Positions 42,913-51,730 of a DNA stretch of 64,000 nt are shown piece by piece. Origin of the DNA: JBKEAJ01 sp047975005 (GTDB lineage: Bacteria; Bacteroidota; Bacteroidia; Bacteroidales; Prolixibacteraceae); assembly GCA_047975005.1 (NCBI GenBank), contig JBKECW010000119.1, positions 1 through 64,000 on the forward strand, in the 5' to 3' direction. Within the stretch, counting starts at the first letter, position 1; the number at the start of each line of letters is the position of its first letter. The position numbers and the translations under genes were made by a program. The notes beneath the pieces are model-generated. The model was not told the DNA's origin, ran no database searches, and worked only from the letters and a program-made list of their open reading frames with translations.

Positions 42913-43635
42913 TTATTTTGTTTTATGGCAAATGTCAAGATAGTTATTAATAGTTGTCGACAAACCCAAGTATAAGGCTTCTGAGATTAATGCATGCCCA
43001 ATGGAGACCTCGTCGACAGCATTGACGGCAGATAGGAAATAATCCAAATTATCCAAGCTTAGGTCATGACCTGCATTTATCTTCAATCCGAGCTCTTTTG
43101 CCCGATTGGCTGCTACAATATAAGCCTTCACGGACTCTTCTTTATTCGCCTTGTATCCAGAGGCGTAAGGTTCTGTATACAACTCTATTCTGTTAGCACC
43201 TGCTTTAGCCGCCCACTCTACTGCCTCCACATCAGGGTCAACAAATATAGACACCCTAATACCCATCGCTTTCAAATCTGCAACTATTGCTTTCAGGAAA
43301 TCGTGATGTTTCTTTGTGTCCCATCCACTATTGCTAGTTATTGCATCAGGAGCATCGGGCACGAGTGTTACTTGCGCAGGCATCACATCTTTAACCAAAG
43401 AAATAAAATCCTCCGAAGGATAGCCCTCGATATTAAATTCTGTCTTGACAACATCTTTCAGCTGATAGACATCTTTTCTGGTTATGTGCCTCTCATCAGG
43501 TCGGGGGTGAACCGTTATACCGTCTGCGCCAAATTTTTCACAGTCTTGGGCTACTGTCAGCACATTAGGTACATCTCCTCCTCTTGAGTTTCGCAGTGTT
43601 GCGATTTTATTTACATTTACACTTAGCTGAGTCAT
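42913..43635 (-). CDS. pdxJ: Pyridoxine 5'-phosphate synthase
   Basis: A 240-residue TIM-barrel enzyme that joins 3-amino-2-oxopropyl phosphate and deoxyxylulose 5-phosphate to pyridoxine 5'-phosphate, the last ring-forming step of the DXP-dependent vitamin B6 route. LSVNVNKIATLRNSRGG, HPRPDERHI and INAGHDLSLDN are family signatures. It is transcribed divergently from the CBS protein; the -7 boxes of the two genes lie 2 bp apart (43656-43663 for pdxJ). Confidence 0.97.
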   Translation of the reverse strand: MTQLSVNVNKIATLRNSRGGDVPNVLTVAQDCEKFGADGITVHPRPDERHITRKDVYQLKDVVKTEFNIEGYPSEDFISLVKDVMPAQVTLVPDAPDAITSNSGWDTKKHHDFLKAIVADLKAMGIRVSIFVDPDVEAVEWAAKAGANRIELYTEPYASGYKANKEESVKAYIVAANRAKELGLKINAGHDLSLDNLDYFLSAVNAVDEVSIGHALISEALYLGLSTTINNYLDICHKTK

Positions 43636-43645
43636 TACAAAATAT

Positions 43646-43653
43646 TATTTTTG
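43646..43653 (+). promoter_or_regulatory. -7 box of the CBS protein gene
   Basis: TATTTTTG matches the -7 consensus. The predicted start near 43660 lies downstream of the TTG at 43651, so the coding start must be further down, most simply the TTG at 43678. Confidence 0.45.
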
Positions 43654-43655
43654 TA

Positions 43656-43663
43656 CAAATATA
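43656..43663 (-). promoter_or_regulatory. -7 box of pdxJ
   Basis: Minus strand reads TATATTTG. The predicted start near 43649 is about 14 nt before the pdxJ ATG. The box faces the plus-strand -7 box at 43646-43653, so the two promoters overlap and cannot easily be used at the same moment. Confidence 0.5.
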
Positions 43664-43677
43664 AGCATTTGAAAGTT

Positions 43678-44349
43678 TTGAATATAAAAGAGATAATATC
43701 AGCAGACTTCCCGACGGTCAAGGAGGACGACAAAGGAGAAGCAGCACTAAGCATCATGGAGGACATGAGAGTGTCGCATATTCCTCTGTTATCGGCTGAC
43801 AATAAACTAATTTCATTAATCAGCGAAAAAGATATATACGATTTCCCCATAATTAGCAAGCCCCTTAAATTAATAAAAAATAAAAGATTTCCTTATATAA
43901 GGGACAACGAACACCCGATAGTTGTTGCAAATACCTTTGCATACAGCAGGAGCTCCATTCTTCCCGCAATTAGCTCAGAGAACAAACTATACTGCGGAGC
44001 TGTTACACTGAAAGACTTTGCTCTAGCTTTTTTTGGCAGTCTAAACTCTGCAGGGGCTAACGCCATTGTCGCTATAAAGATAAATCACCACGACTACATG
44101 TTGTCTCAGATATCTCATATTGTCGAACAAGATAATGGTAGGATAAGTAAACTCTTTTTTAACAACGACAAGGACGAGAAAGACAGTATGGAACTAATAT
44201 TATACATCGAAGCGCAGGAACTACGCCCTATACTGAATAGTCTGGAAAGATTTGGATATAATATAACAAACATATTTGGCAATAGCACAGACGAAGATGA
44301 TTTGGCAGAGCAGAATTACAAGAACCTTGTCAATTATTTAAATATTTAA
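43678..44349 (+). CDS. CBS domain protein
   Basis: About 223 residues. The first 120 residues form a CBS-type pair: MEDMRVSHIPLLSADNKLISLISEKDIYDF is the first motif, while the second (residues about 70-125) is weaker. The C-terminal 100 residues resemble an ACT-like fold (AIVAIKINHHDYMLSQISHIVEQDNGRI). The frame is open from a TTG at 43651, but that codon lies in the promoter, so I start at the TTG 43678 (LNIKEIISADFPTV). CBS domains bind adenine nucleotides and regulate; the target is unknown. nadK follows 220 bp downstream, after repeat copies. Confidence 0.8.
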   Translation: MNIKEIISADFPTVKEDDKGEAALSIMEDMRVSHIPLLSADNKLISLISEKDIYDFPIISKPLKLIKNKRFPYIRDNEHPIVVANTFAYSRSSILPAISSENKLYCGAVTLKDFALAFFGSLNSAGANAIVAIKINHHDYMLSQISHIVEQDNGRISKLFFNNDKDEKDSMELILYIEAQELRPILNSLERFGYNITNIFGNSTDEDDLAEQNYKNLVNYLNI

Positions 44350-44363
44350 AATGCAAACAAATA

Positions 44364-44408
44364 AAGCGAACCATAAGACAGGTCTCACACAGTAGAATGA
44401 TTATAAAA
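44364..44408 (+). repeat. Dispersed intergenic repeat, type A, truncated
   Basis: AAGCGAACCATAAGACAGGTCTCACACAG matches the first part of the 38025-38112 unit and is followed by GAATGATTATAA; the second half of the unit is lacking. Confidence 0.65.
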
Positions 44409-44411
44409 GAA

Positions 44412-44480
44412 AGATAATAGATAAGCAGCCATTTAGATCGGTCTTATATCTAAATACTAAGGTCTAAAAAGAATAAACAC
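44412..44480 (+). repeat. Dispersed intergenic repeat, type B
   Basis: Contains ATAATAGATAAGCAGCCATTT, CTTATATCTAAATACTAAGG and ends AAAGAATAAACAC, as upstream of the glycosyltransferase at 18552. Here it is followed directly by a full type-A unit instead of a gene. Confidence 0.8.
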
Positions 44481-44569
44481 ATGAGACGAGCCATGATAAC
44501 AAGTTCTCACATACGAGAATGATTATATTGGCGAGATACATGTGGCAATTTAAAACAAAATATAAACAC
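44481..44569 (+). repeat. Dispersed intergenic repeat, type A, upstream of nadK
   Basis: A full unit: ATGAGACGAGCCATGATAAC, a small hairpin TTCTC/GAGAA (about 44504-44519), GATTATATTGGCGAGATACA, TGTGGCAATT and a final AAAATATAAACAC that touches the nadK ATG. It closely matches 38025-38112 (minus) and 59828-59937 (plus). Confidence 0.85.
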
Positions 44570-45448
44570 ATGAAAATAATAATTTTTGGTTTTGTGATGG
44601 GGCGCAGTTTCATTGAACACTTTGACAGAATGCTCAATATCCTCGAACAAGGAAAAGCCGAATTATATTTATACAAGTCTTTACATGAGCATCTAAACAA
44701 GGAACACAAAATAGCCATATACAACAAATACCCTATCGTTTCTAGGGTATCAGACCTAAACGGGGATGCCGATTTCATTTTCAGCATCGGAGGGGATGGT
44801 ACCTTCCTAAAAGCATCTTTGCTACTAGGAGACTACAATACTCCGGTTGTTGGAATAAACAGCGGCAGACTGGGGTTTCTTTCCAGCATTTCAAAATTTG
44901 ACATAGAAGAAGGCATTGCCAAAATTCTCAACGGCAATTTTGAGCTAGAGGAGCGAAGTCTGCTGGAGATTATTTCGGAAGACAAGGTTTTTGAAGGGAA
45001 GAATTATGCCATAAACGAAGTTACCGTTGCTAAAACCGACAGCTCTTCGATGATCAATGTGCACGTTGATATAAATGGAGAATATCTAAATACCTTCTGG
45101 GCTGACGGACTTATAATATCAACACCCACCGGCTCAACAGGATATTCATTGAGCGTAGGTGGGCCTATTATCTCGCCTGACTGCCAGAGCTTTGTCATAT
45201 CTCCTATTGCCCCGCACTCTCTGACCGTGAGACCAATAGTAGTTCCGGACAACTCGGAGATAGGCATAAGAGTCGAGGGGCGCACAAGCAAGTACCTGAT
45301 AGCCTTAGACTCTAGATCAGACCAGGTGGATGTCCACTATACTTTCAAATTAAAGAAATCTCAGCAACAGGTAAAAACAGTAAGACTTGACAATAGGTCT
45401 TTCTATTCGAACCTAAGAGAAAAACTAAATTGGGGGAAAATAAAATAG
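44570..45448 (+). CDS. nadK: NAD kinase
   Basis: A 292-residue cytosolic enzyme that phosphorylates NAD to NADP. GGDGT (residues 74-78, in FSIGGDGTFLK) is the ATP/NAD kinase motif; GINSGRLGFL, YAINEVTV and STPTGSTGYSLSVGGPI are the further conserved blocks. I choose the ATG at 44570 (MKIIIFGFV); a longer frame from 44519 only translates the dispersed repeat. DUF4494 follows 28 bp downstream. Confidence 0.96.
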   Translation: MKIIIFGFVMGRSFIEHFDRMLNILEQGKAELYLYKSLHEHLNKEHKIAIYNKYPIVSRVSDLNGDADFIFSIGGDGTFLKASLLLGDYNTPVVGINSGRLGFLSSISKFDIEEGIAKILNGNFELEERSLLEIISEDKVFEGKNYAINEVTVAKTDSSSMINVHVDINGEYLNTFWADGLIISTPTGSTGYSLSVGGPIISPDCQSFVISPIAPHSLTVRPIVVPDNSEIGIRVEGRTSKYLIALDSRSDQVDVHYTFKLKKSQQQVKTVRLDNRSFYSNLREKLNWGKIK

Positions 45449-45476
45449 GAATCATCAAAATTTTAAATATTTAATT

Positions 45477-45968
45477 ATGCAGACATGGTATGAATGCAAG
45501 ATTCGTTATCAAAAGATAGACGAGGACGGCAGAGAACGCAAGGTTAGTGAGTTATATCTTTTTGAAGCTGTATCATACACCGATGCAGAAGCTCGGGTTT
45601 TTAACTTCATGGGACAAATAACGCGTGAGGAGTTTACTATTTTAAACATTAAGAAAGCCAACTACGCAGAGATATTTCCTTACGACAGTGGCGACAAATG
45701 GATAAAGGCAAAAATAAACATTATTACTATAGACGAAGAAAAAAGCAAAGAGAAGATAATATCTAACTATTACCTCACCCTTGCGGACGACATAAAGGAA
45801 TCTATTAATAGACTGGAAGAGAGCCTTGAATATCTTCTTGTTCCATTTGTAATTTCGCAGGTAGGCATAAGCAATATTATGGATATTCTGCCAATAGACG
45901 AGAATGAGATTCCTGCAAATCTAAAACCAATTAGCACTACAGCAGCTAACGACGAGTCAGAGATATAG
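45477..45968 (+). CDS. DUF4494 family protein
   Basis: A 163-residue soluble protein starting MQTWYECKIRYQKIDEDGRE, the typical opening of DUF4494, a family found in Bacteroidetes and their phages with no known function. It starts 28 bp after nadK, so they are probably co-transcribed, and ends before the terminator at 46004. Confidence 0.9.
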   Translation: MQTWYECKIRYQKIDEDGRERKVSELYLFEAVSYTDAEARVFNFMGQITREEFTILNIKKANYAEIFPYDSGDKWIKAKINIITIDEEKSKEKIISNYYLTLADDIKESINRLEESLEYLLVPFVISQVGISNIMDILPIDENEIPANLKPISTTAANDESEI

Positions 45969-46003
45969 GAGTTATAGAACGCCATTGTAAGCGAGTATTA
46001 AAG

Positions 46004-46039
46004 AAAGCGGGTAATATTGAATTATTACCCGCTTTTTTT
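46004..46039 (+). terminator. Terminator of nadK-DUF4494
   Basis: A 13-bp stem AAAGCGGGTAATA/TATTACCCGCTTT (46004-46016 and 46023-46035) with a six-base loop and a T-run. Confidence 0.9.
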
Positions 46040-46070
46040 AGTGTCAATTTTCTTATAAAGAAAAGGTGCA

Positions 46071-46102
46071 AAAAAAAAGCACGACTCCGAAGAGCCGTGC
46101 TT
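46071..46102 (-). terminator. Terminator of the ompA-like gene
   Basis: On the minus strand: an 11-bp stem AAGCACGGCTC/GAGTCGTGCTT with one G-U pair, a TTCG tetraloop, then at least seven T. Confidence 0.92.
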
Positions 46103-46126
46103 AATATTCTTATCGCAGTGTTAGAA

Positions 46127-47554
46127 TTACTTGTTTTTGAATTCTACTCTACGGTTTTTAGCTCTGTTAGCCTCAGATGTGTTAGGATAAGCTGGCTTAG
46201 ACTCACCAAACCACTTAACATCAATTTGGCTAGCTGAAACTCCTTTAGAGATAAGGTAGTTCTTAACAGCATCAGCTCTACGCTTAGATAGACCGTCATT
46301 GTAAGAGATTGTTCCAAGGTCACAAGCGTGTCCGTCTAGTTCAACTGTAGCATCAGTGTTAGCTTTCAAGTAAGAAACTAACTTATCAAGAGTTCCGTAA
46401 GAAGAACTGTGGATTGATGTTTTGTTCAAGTCGAATAACAATGTGCTTGTTGAAGGAGCAACTTCTACTGCTTTCTCAGGACATCCGTTGTTAGACTTAG
46501 GACCTGCTTGGTTAGGACAGTTGTCTTCGTGGTCAGCAATACCGTCGTTGTCTGAATCAAGAGGACATCCGCTAGCGTCAACTCTAACTCCTTTAGGAGT
46601 GCTAGGACACTTGTCTTTAGAATCAGCAACTCCGTCACCGTCTGAATCAGGACATCCGTTAAATCTTGCAAGACCTGCTTCGTCTGGACATTCGTCATCT
46701 TTGTCAGCAACTCCGTCGCCATCTCTGTCAGGACAACCTTGAGTTTGAGCTGAACCAACTTCGTTAGGACACTCGTCTTGGTAATCAGCAACTCCGTCGC
46801 CATCAGTATCGATAGGACATCCGTTTTTATCAACTGCTACGTCAGCAGGTGTGCCTGGGCACTTGTCTCTGTTGTCAGAAACTCCGTCGCCGTCTTCGTC
46901 TCTAGAGCTACCTAAAGCAAATGCAAGACCCATTTGAAGTTTTTGCAAGTTGTCTGCTCCATCTTGAATATTATCATTATCCATTTGATCTAGATCATCA
47001 GAGAATGTCCAAATTCTTGACCATTCTACAAATGCCGATACAACTGGAGAAAATCTAAACTTGATACCAGCACCAGCTTCTACTTCAAACTGCTTAACAT
47101 TGTAGTCACTGTAAGTAGTAGTATTTGCTTGATCTACGTCCCAAACACTAAAACCAGGACCTGCTAGTAAGTAAGGTTGAAACCAAGACTCTTCATTAAA
47201 AAGATAACCATTGTTCAATTTGTAGATCAAATCTACACCTCCACGAGCGTAACCGCCATCGAACCAGTCTCCAGCCATAAAGTAAGACCCATAGCCACCT
47301 TTTACTTCTGTCTCACCCCAGCCAATCTCTCCACGCACATTGAAAGAAGGACTCAAGTATCTAGACAGGTGCACGTTCAATGCATTTTGCCACTCGCCAA
47401 AATCCCAAAACTGGTCTTTGAACTCTCCCCTGTATTGGTATGTACCATAACCAACTCCAAGGCCCCACTTCTTGTCTGCACTCTGCGAAAATGCAGATGC
47501 AACGCCAACCATCAATACTAGAATAGTTGAAATAATTGTTTTCATATTCTTCAT
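46127..47554 (-). CDS. OmpA family protein with thrombospondin type 3 repeats
   Basis: A 475-residue outer-membrane protein. A signal peptide (about residues 1-24, ending ASAFSQ) precedes an eight-strand-type barrel (about 25-205). A calcium-binding linker of five thrombospondin type 3 repeats follows (about 215-355, with DEDGDGVSD, DTDGDGVAD, DRDGDGVAD, DSDGDGVAD and DSDNDGIAD). The C-terminal OmpA domain (about 365-475: VELDGHACD, LSKRRADAVKNYL, NRAKNRRVEF) binds peptidoglycan. It links the outer membrane to the cell wall and is likely abundant. Two ATGs (47554, 47545) are possible. It is divergent from the permease gene at 47783. Confidence 0.95.
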   Translation of the reverse strand: MKNMKTIISTILVLMVGVASAFSQSADKKWGLGVGYGTYQYRGEFKDQFWDFGEWQNALNVHLSRYLSPSFNVRGEIGWGETEVKGGYGSYFMAGDWFDGGYARGGVDLIYKLNNGYLFNEESWFQPYLLAGPGFSVWDVDQANTTTYSDYNVKQFEVEAGAGIKFRFSPVVSAFVEWSRIWTFSDDLDQMDNDNIQDGADNLQKLQMGLAFALGSSRDEDGDGVSDNRDKCPGTPADVAVDKNGCPIDTDGDGVADYQDECPNEVGSAQTQGCPDRDGDGVADKDDECPDEAGLARFNGCPDSDGDGVADSKDKCPSTPKGVRVDASGCPLDSDNDGIADHEDNCPNQAGPKSNNGCPEKAVEVAPSTSTLLFDLNKTSIHSSSYGTLDKLVSYLKANTDATVELDGHACDLGTISYNDGLSKRRADAVKNYLISKGVSASQIDVKWFGESKPAYPNTSEANRAKNRRVEFKNK

Positions 47555-47745
47555 TTATAAATTAATTAATTATCAGTATTATATACTCCTTTTGTATTTC
47601 TCCTCCCACCAAATTCAGAGCACTAAAGTACAACATTTTATTTTACTGACAATATCCTAAATATTTTTTTTTCGTGATTTTAAAAAAAACTTGTCCGAAA
47701 CCCCCTATTTGCACAAGGAACTAGGAGTATATGAAAGTATAATAT

Positions 47746-47753
47746 TATCTTTG
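47746..47753 (+). promoter_or_regulatory. -7 box of the LptF/G-type permease gene
   Basis: TATCTTTG is an exact -7 match, with a predicted start near 47760, about 23 nt before the ATG. Confidence 0.5.
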
Positions 47754-47782
47754 TAATTCTTATTTATCTTATACGACAAACG

Positions 47783-49297
47783 ATGATTTCAAAAATAGGC
47801 CGATATGTAATAAAGAGTTTTATCCCTCCGTTCTTGGCAACATTTAGTGTTACTATGTTTGTCCTGATTATGATGTTTCTTTGGAATGCCATAGACAAGA
47901 TAGCGGGGAAAGGACTAGACATCAGCATAATCCTAAAACTATTAGGATTATCTTCGATAAATCTTGTACCTATGGCTTTGCCTATCGCAATACTGCTTGC
48001 GTCGTTAATGTGTTTCGGCAACTTAGGAGAGAAGTACGAACTCACGGCAATAAAGTCATCTGGCATTTCTTTTTTCAGAACATCTCGAGGACTATTGATA
48101 TTTACTACCGCTCTTAGCCTCTTTGCCTATTATTTTACAGACCAAATACAGCCAAAAGCTTATGTGGAGTTTAGCAATATGTACCGAAACATAAGAGACC
48201 AAAAACCCGACATGATTGTCGACGAGGGAATCTTCAGTAATAATATAGATAAGTATAGTATTAAGGTCGGAAAAAAAAGCAAGACGAATAATATGATGTA
48301 CGATTTGCTAATATACGACCACACAAAAGGACATCGAAACACAAGCGTAACTGTTGCCGACTCTGGAGTTATTGCTCTCAGCGAAGATAAAACAATGGTA
48401 ACATTTACATTCTTCTCTGGCAACAATTATACAGAGGAGAATAATAATAAAAAAAAGGACAACAAGCCTTTCCGCAGAAACAGCTTTGACAAACAAGTTA
48501 TAAGGGTCGGTGTCTCAGATTTTGGATTTGATGAATCGGGAGATACAAAACAAAAATATATCAAAAGTAGCTCTACTGCAAACGAATTAAAGATTGCATA
48601 CGACTCAATAAATACAAATGTATATTTGCCTAATGTGAGAAATATGGTTTCATCCTTAGGCTATCCACAAGATATACATGTTGATGTTTCTAATATGTTG
48701 CAACCCATAGATTCGTTAAAATTAAAAAGACCAAAAGTAGACGAGGATACTCTGACACACCCCAAAAGGTCATGGGCAGAGGCAAAAAACACATTCGACT
48801 CGATTTCCATGAAAAGAGCCTTTGACGGCGCCATAAGTCTTGTAGATAACAATGTAAGAAGTATCGAATCAAAGATAAGATATTTAGACGACATAAGGGT
48901 AATGAACGCACGAATTGAAATGGAGAGACAGAAAAAGTATGCTCTCCCCATTACAATAATATTGTTCTTCTTTATCGGTGCGCCACTTGGCTCCATTATT
49001 AGAAAGGGTGGGTTTGGATGGCCTGTTGTGATATCTATACTTATATATGTTATGTATTTTGTCTTTACCACAATTTTGGACAGAATTGGAAGATCTGGAG
49101 CCCTGACAGAGCTCTGGGCTATTTGGCTAGGGCCATTAGCCCTCTTGCCTTTTGCTTTTTTTCTGACTTATCAGGCAAATAATGACTCTGCTATTCTCAG
49201 CAAAGAAACATACACCAAGTTTATTAAAAAAAATATGCCTTATCTGACAGATATTAATATAAAAGAAACTATAAATAGGCGTTTTAGGAAGAAATAG
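47783..49297 (+). CDS. LptF/LptG family permease (YjgP/YjgQ)
   Basis: A 504-residue inner-membrane protein. Three membrane segments at the N-terminus (about residues 12-34, 50-75 and 100-120) and three at the C-terminus (about 393-412, 417-440 and 450-470) flank a periplasmic beta-jellyroll-type domain. IGRYVIKSFIPPFLATF and LGEKYELTAIKSSGIS are the family signatures. Two such subunits with the LptB ATPase extract lipopolysaccharide from the inner membrane. Which of the two subunits this is cannot be told here. Its stop codon overlaps the convergent rimO gene by 14 bp. Confidence 0.9.
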   Translation: MISKIGRYVIKSFIPPFLATFSVTMFVLIMMFLWNAIDKIAGKGLDISIILKLLGLSSINLVPMALPIAILLASLMCFGNLGEKYELTAIKSSGISFFRTSRGLLIFTTALSLFAYYFTDQIQPKAYVEFSNMYRNIRDQKPDMIVDEGIFSNNIDKYSIKVGKKSKTNNMMYDLLIYDHTKGHRNTSVTVADSGVIALSEDKTMVTFTFFSGNNYTEENNNKKKDNKPFRRNSFDKQVIRVGVSDFGFDESGDTKQKYIKSSSTANELKIAYDSINTNVYLPNVRNMVSSLGYPQDIHVDVSNMLQPIDSLKLKRPKVDEDTLTHPKRSWAEAKNTFDSISMKRAFDGAISLVDNNVRSIESKIRYLDDIRVMNARIEMERQKKYALPITIILFFFIGAPLGSIIRKGGFGWPVVISILIYVMYFVFTTILDRIGRSGALTELWAIWLGPLALLPFAFFLTYQANNDSAILSKETYTKFIKKNMPYLTDINIKETINRRFRKK

Positions 49298-50573
49298 CTC
49301 CAAACAAGTCAAACTCCTCTGCATCAACAATTTTCACATCATAAAACGCCCCCAGCGTCAGAGATTTGTCCTTAACTATTAGCACCTCGCCGTCTACTTC
49401 GGGGGAATCGCCTTCCGTACGCCCAATATACAAACCATCCTCATCCCTATCTATCAAGACTTTCAAAACTGAACCGACCTTTGCCTGATTTTTTCTGTAC
49501 GATATTCCGCTTTGCAATTCCATTATCGCCTCCTTGCGCTCAACTTTTTCCGACACCGACACCTCATCCTTGTAATGCACATAGCCGTAAGTATCCTCCT
49601 CGTGCGAGTAAGTAAATACCCCCACCCTGTCGAACTCCTGCTCTTGTACGAAACTCAATAACTCTGCAAACTCCTCCTCGCCTTCTCCGGGATGACCCAC
49701 CATCAAGGTTGTCCTGATAGTAACATTCGGCACTTTAGCTCTGATCTTCTCTAACAGCAATTTTGTCTGCTCTAGATCTATTCCCCTGCGCATCTTTTTT
49801 AATACTGACGTGCTTGCGTGTTGAAGTGGAATATCCAAATACTTGCAGATCTTGTCGTTGACGCTCATTAAATCAAGCACCTCCAAAGGGAAATTATTGG
49901 GATAGGCGTAGTGCAGACGTATCCACTCAATGCCATCAATGCCAACAAGCCCCTTCAATAATTCTGACAAATGACTCTTTCCGTCAATATCATAACCATA
50001 GTACGATATATCCTGTGCTATGATAATAAGTTCCTTAACTCCCTGCCCTGCCAATGATACGGCTTCATCTATCAAAGAACTGACCGAGCGAGAGATGTGC
50101 TTGCCAGTAAATTGTGGAATAGAGCAAAAAGCACAAGTCCTGTCGCAACCTTCCGATATTTTCAAATATGCAAAGTGCGACGGCGTAGCCAGCACCCGCT
50201 GATATTCCTCATTATCATGATATTTCAACCGAAGTCGTGAAATTATTTTCTTTGTGTCGAACTTACCAAAAAAGCCATCTACTTCGGGCAGCTCCGCTTC
50301 CAATTCTTTAGAATATTTCTCTGTCAAGCAGCCCATTACATATATCTGAGAGATCTCACCCTCGTTCTTTGCCTCGATAGCTGCCAACACCGTTTCGACC
50401 GACTCGTTCTTAGCATCCAATATAAATCCGCAGGTATTTATTATAGTAATCTCCTTATTTACCCCCGAATCAAAACTAACCTGATAACCATTCAGTTGCA
50501 GCTGTTTTGTCAGTATTTCGGCATCAACCTGATTTTTTGAACATCCTAAGGTTACTATATTTACTTGCTTCAT
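49284..50573 (-). CDS. rimO: Ribosomal protein S12 methylthiotransferase RimO
   Basis: A 429-residue radical SAM enzyme that adds a methylthio group to an aspartate of ribosomal protein S12. The UPF0004 domain carries C11, C48 and C82 for the auxiliary cluster; C143, C147 and C150 (CDRTCAFC) form the radical SAM cluster; a TRAM domain ends the protein. It differs from the tRNA enzymes of the same family, one of which (mtaB) is at 55256. Its 3' end overlaps the convergent permease gene by 14 bp. Confidence 0.95.
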   Translation of the reverse strand: MKQVNIVTLGCSKNQVDAEILTKQLQLNGYQVSFDSGVNKEITIINTCGFILDAKNESVETVLAAIEAKNEGEISQIYVMGCLTEKYSKELEAELPEVDGFFGKFDTKKIISRLRLKYHDNEEYQRVLATPSHFAYLKISEGCDRTCAFCSIPQFTGKHISRSVSSLIDEAVSLAGQGVKELIIIAQDISYYGYDIDGKSHLSELLKGLVGIDGIEWIRLHYAYPNNFPLEVLDLMSVNDKICKYLDIPLQHASTSVLKKMRRGIDLEQTKLLLEKIRAKVPNVTIRTTLMVGHPGEGEEEFAELLSFVQEQEFDRVGVFTYSHEEDTYGYVHYKDEVSVSEKVERKEAIMELQSGISYRKNQAKVGSVLKVLIDRDEDGLYIGRTEGDSPEVDGEVLIVKDKSLTLGAFYDVKIVDAEEFDLFGAISS

Positions 50574-50624
50574 TTGCGTATTTATTTTATATTTTCAGAT
50601 AACGAACTATTGCTTATTATTAGG

Positions 50625-50632
50625 CAAAGGTA
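50625..50632 (-). promoter_or_regulatory. -7 box of rimO
   Basis: Minus strand reads TACCTTTG followed by C, with a predicted start near 50618 and a leader of about 45 nt. Confidence 0.5.
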
Positions 50633-51021
50633 GTGATTTTGAATGTTTGCTGGTTGCTTCACTAACACCAAACTATTTTTTGTTTGTTTTCTCATTCCCT
50701 CTCCAAAGAGCTTAGAAGCAGGAGCAGGGAGGGATGGAGCGCAAATGGCACACAGAACTCCACAGCCCATATCGAGCGTGGATTAAAGGCGGATTTGGGG
50801 CGTTATTGATAAGTTTTGGGAAGACCATCGGATTTTCAGATTGTCGGATGACGGATAACAGCCAAAAGCATATTGGATAGAGCTACCTGTTTTTTTTATT
50901 AATTTGTCAGTTATTTTCTTAGTTCAATATATTGTTTTGAAGCATTATAATAGACAACACAAAGAACAACAGAACTGACGCTTTACCCGTACCAGATAAA
51001 TAATTTCTCCCAACAATTTCT
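50633..51021. other. Gene-free stretch between the divergent rimO and ribE genes
   Basis: About 390 bases without a supportable ORF, repeat copy or structured RNA that I can recognise. The short frames present have no gene-like features. No FMN riboswitch is visible ahead of ribE. Confidence 0.5.
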
Positions 51022-51029
51022 TACCTTTG
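51022..51029 (+). promoter_or_regulatory. -7 box of ribE
   Basis: TACCTTTG, with a predicted start near 51036, about 22 nt before the ribE ATG. Confidence 0.5.
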
Positions 51030-51057
51030 GGCTTCAACAAATAAAAAAAATAAAATT

Positions 51058-51660
51058 ATGTTTTCAGGGATAGTAGAAGGAATAGGACTTGTCAGCAAAA
51101 TAGAATATGACAAAGAGAATGTACATCTTACGCTGACGTGCGAGTTTACCAAGGAATTGAAGATTGACCAAAGTCTGTCGCACAACGGTGTTTGTCTTAC
51201 GGTTGTAAACATCGACGGCAACGAATATACCGTTACGGCTATAAAAGAAACTCTGGAAAAATCGAATCTCGGACTTCTAAAAGTGGGCAGCAAGGTCAAC
51301 CTCGAACGAAGCATGCCGATGAATGGCAGACTGGACGGACATATCGTGCAGGGACATGTAGATCAAACCGCCAAGTGCGTGAAAATCGACAATGCCGACG
51401 GCAGTTTCTACTATACCTTTGAGTATGAATTTGATAAAGAAATGGCTAAAAAAGGCTACATGACTGTTGAGAAAGGCTCTGTAACGGTGAACGGTGTCAG
51501 CCTGACTGTTGTAAATTCGCAAGACGCTTCTTTTCAGGTAGCAATAATCCCCTACACTCAGGAGATGACAAATTTTCATACTTTTAAGGCCGGAAGCACC
51601 GTTAACCTTGAGTTCGACATAATCGGCAAATACCTCAGCAAGCTGAATCAGTACAAGTAA
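51058..51660 (+). CDS. ribE: Riboflavin synthase, alpha chain
   Basis: A 200-residue enzyme that dismutates two 6,7-dimethyl-8-ribityllumazine molecules to riboflavin. It shows the two tandem lumazine-binding repeats: MFSGIVEGIG...SHNGVCLTVV (1-97) and GHIVQGHVD...VNGVSLTVV (98-190). Length is typical. It has its own promoter and no riboflavin genes beside it. A second promoter box before 51731 separates it from the glycosidase gene. Confidence 0.96.
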   Translation: MFSGIVEGIGLVSKIEYDKENVHLTLTCEFTKELKIDQSLSHNGVCLTVVNIDGNEYTVTAIKETLEKSNLGLLKVGSKVNLERSMPMNGRLDGHIVQGHVDQTAKCVKIDNADGSFYYTFEYEFDKEMAKKGYMTVEKGSVTVNGVSLTVVNSQDASFQVAIIPYTQEMTNFHTFKAGSTVNLEFDIIGKYLSKLNQYK

Positions 51661-51687
51661 AAACATGGCTGTTTGCAAAGTTTTCTT

Positions 51688-51695
51688 TATCTTTG
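51688..51695 (+). promoter_or_regulatory. -7 box of the GH2-EEP operon
   Basis: TATCTTTG, with a predicted start near 51702 and a leader of about 29 nt. A TTTG lies upstream but only 12 nt away. Confidence 0.5.
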
Positions 51696-51730
51696 AGGAA
51701 ATATTCTGTTAAATACAAATAAAAAGTAAC

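Noticed and set aside
44464..44787. A minus-strand ORF of 107 codons across the nadK start
   Set aside because: It only translates the dispersed repeat and the antisense of nadK; the same YLANIIILVCE peptide appears at the other copies, so it marks the repeat and not a protein family.
46465..46833. A 122-codon frame inside the ompA-like gene
   Set aside because: It is a frame-shifted reading of the calcium-binding repeats; its apparent repeats mirror the nucleotide repeats of the real gene.
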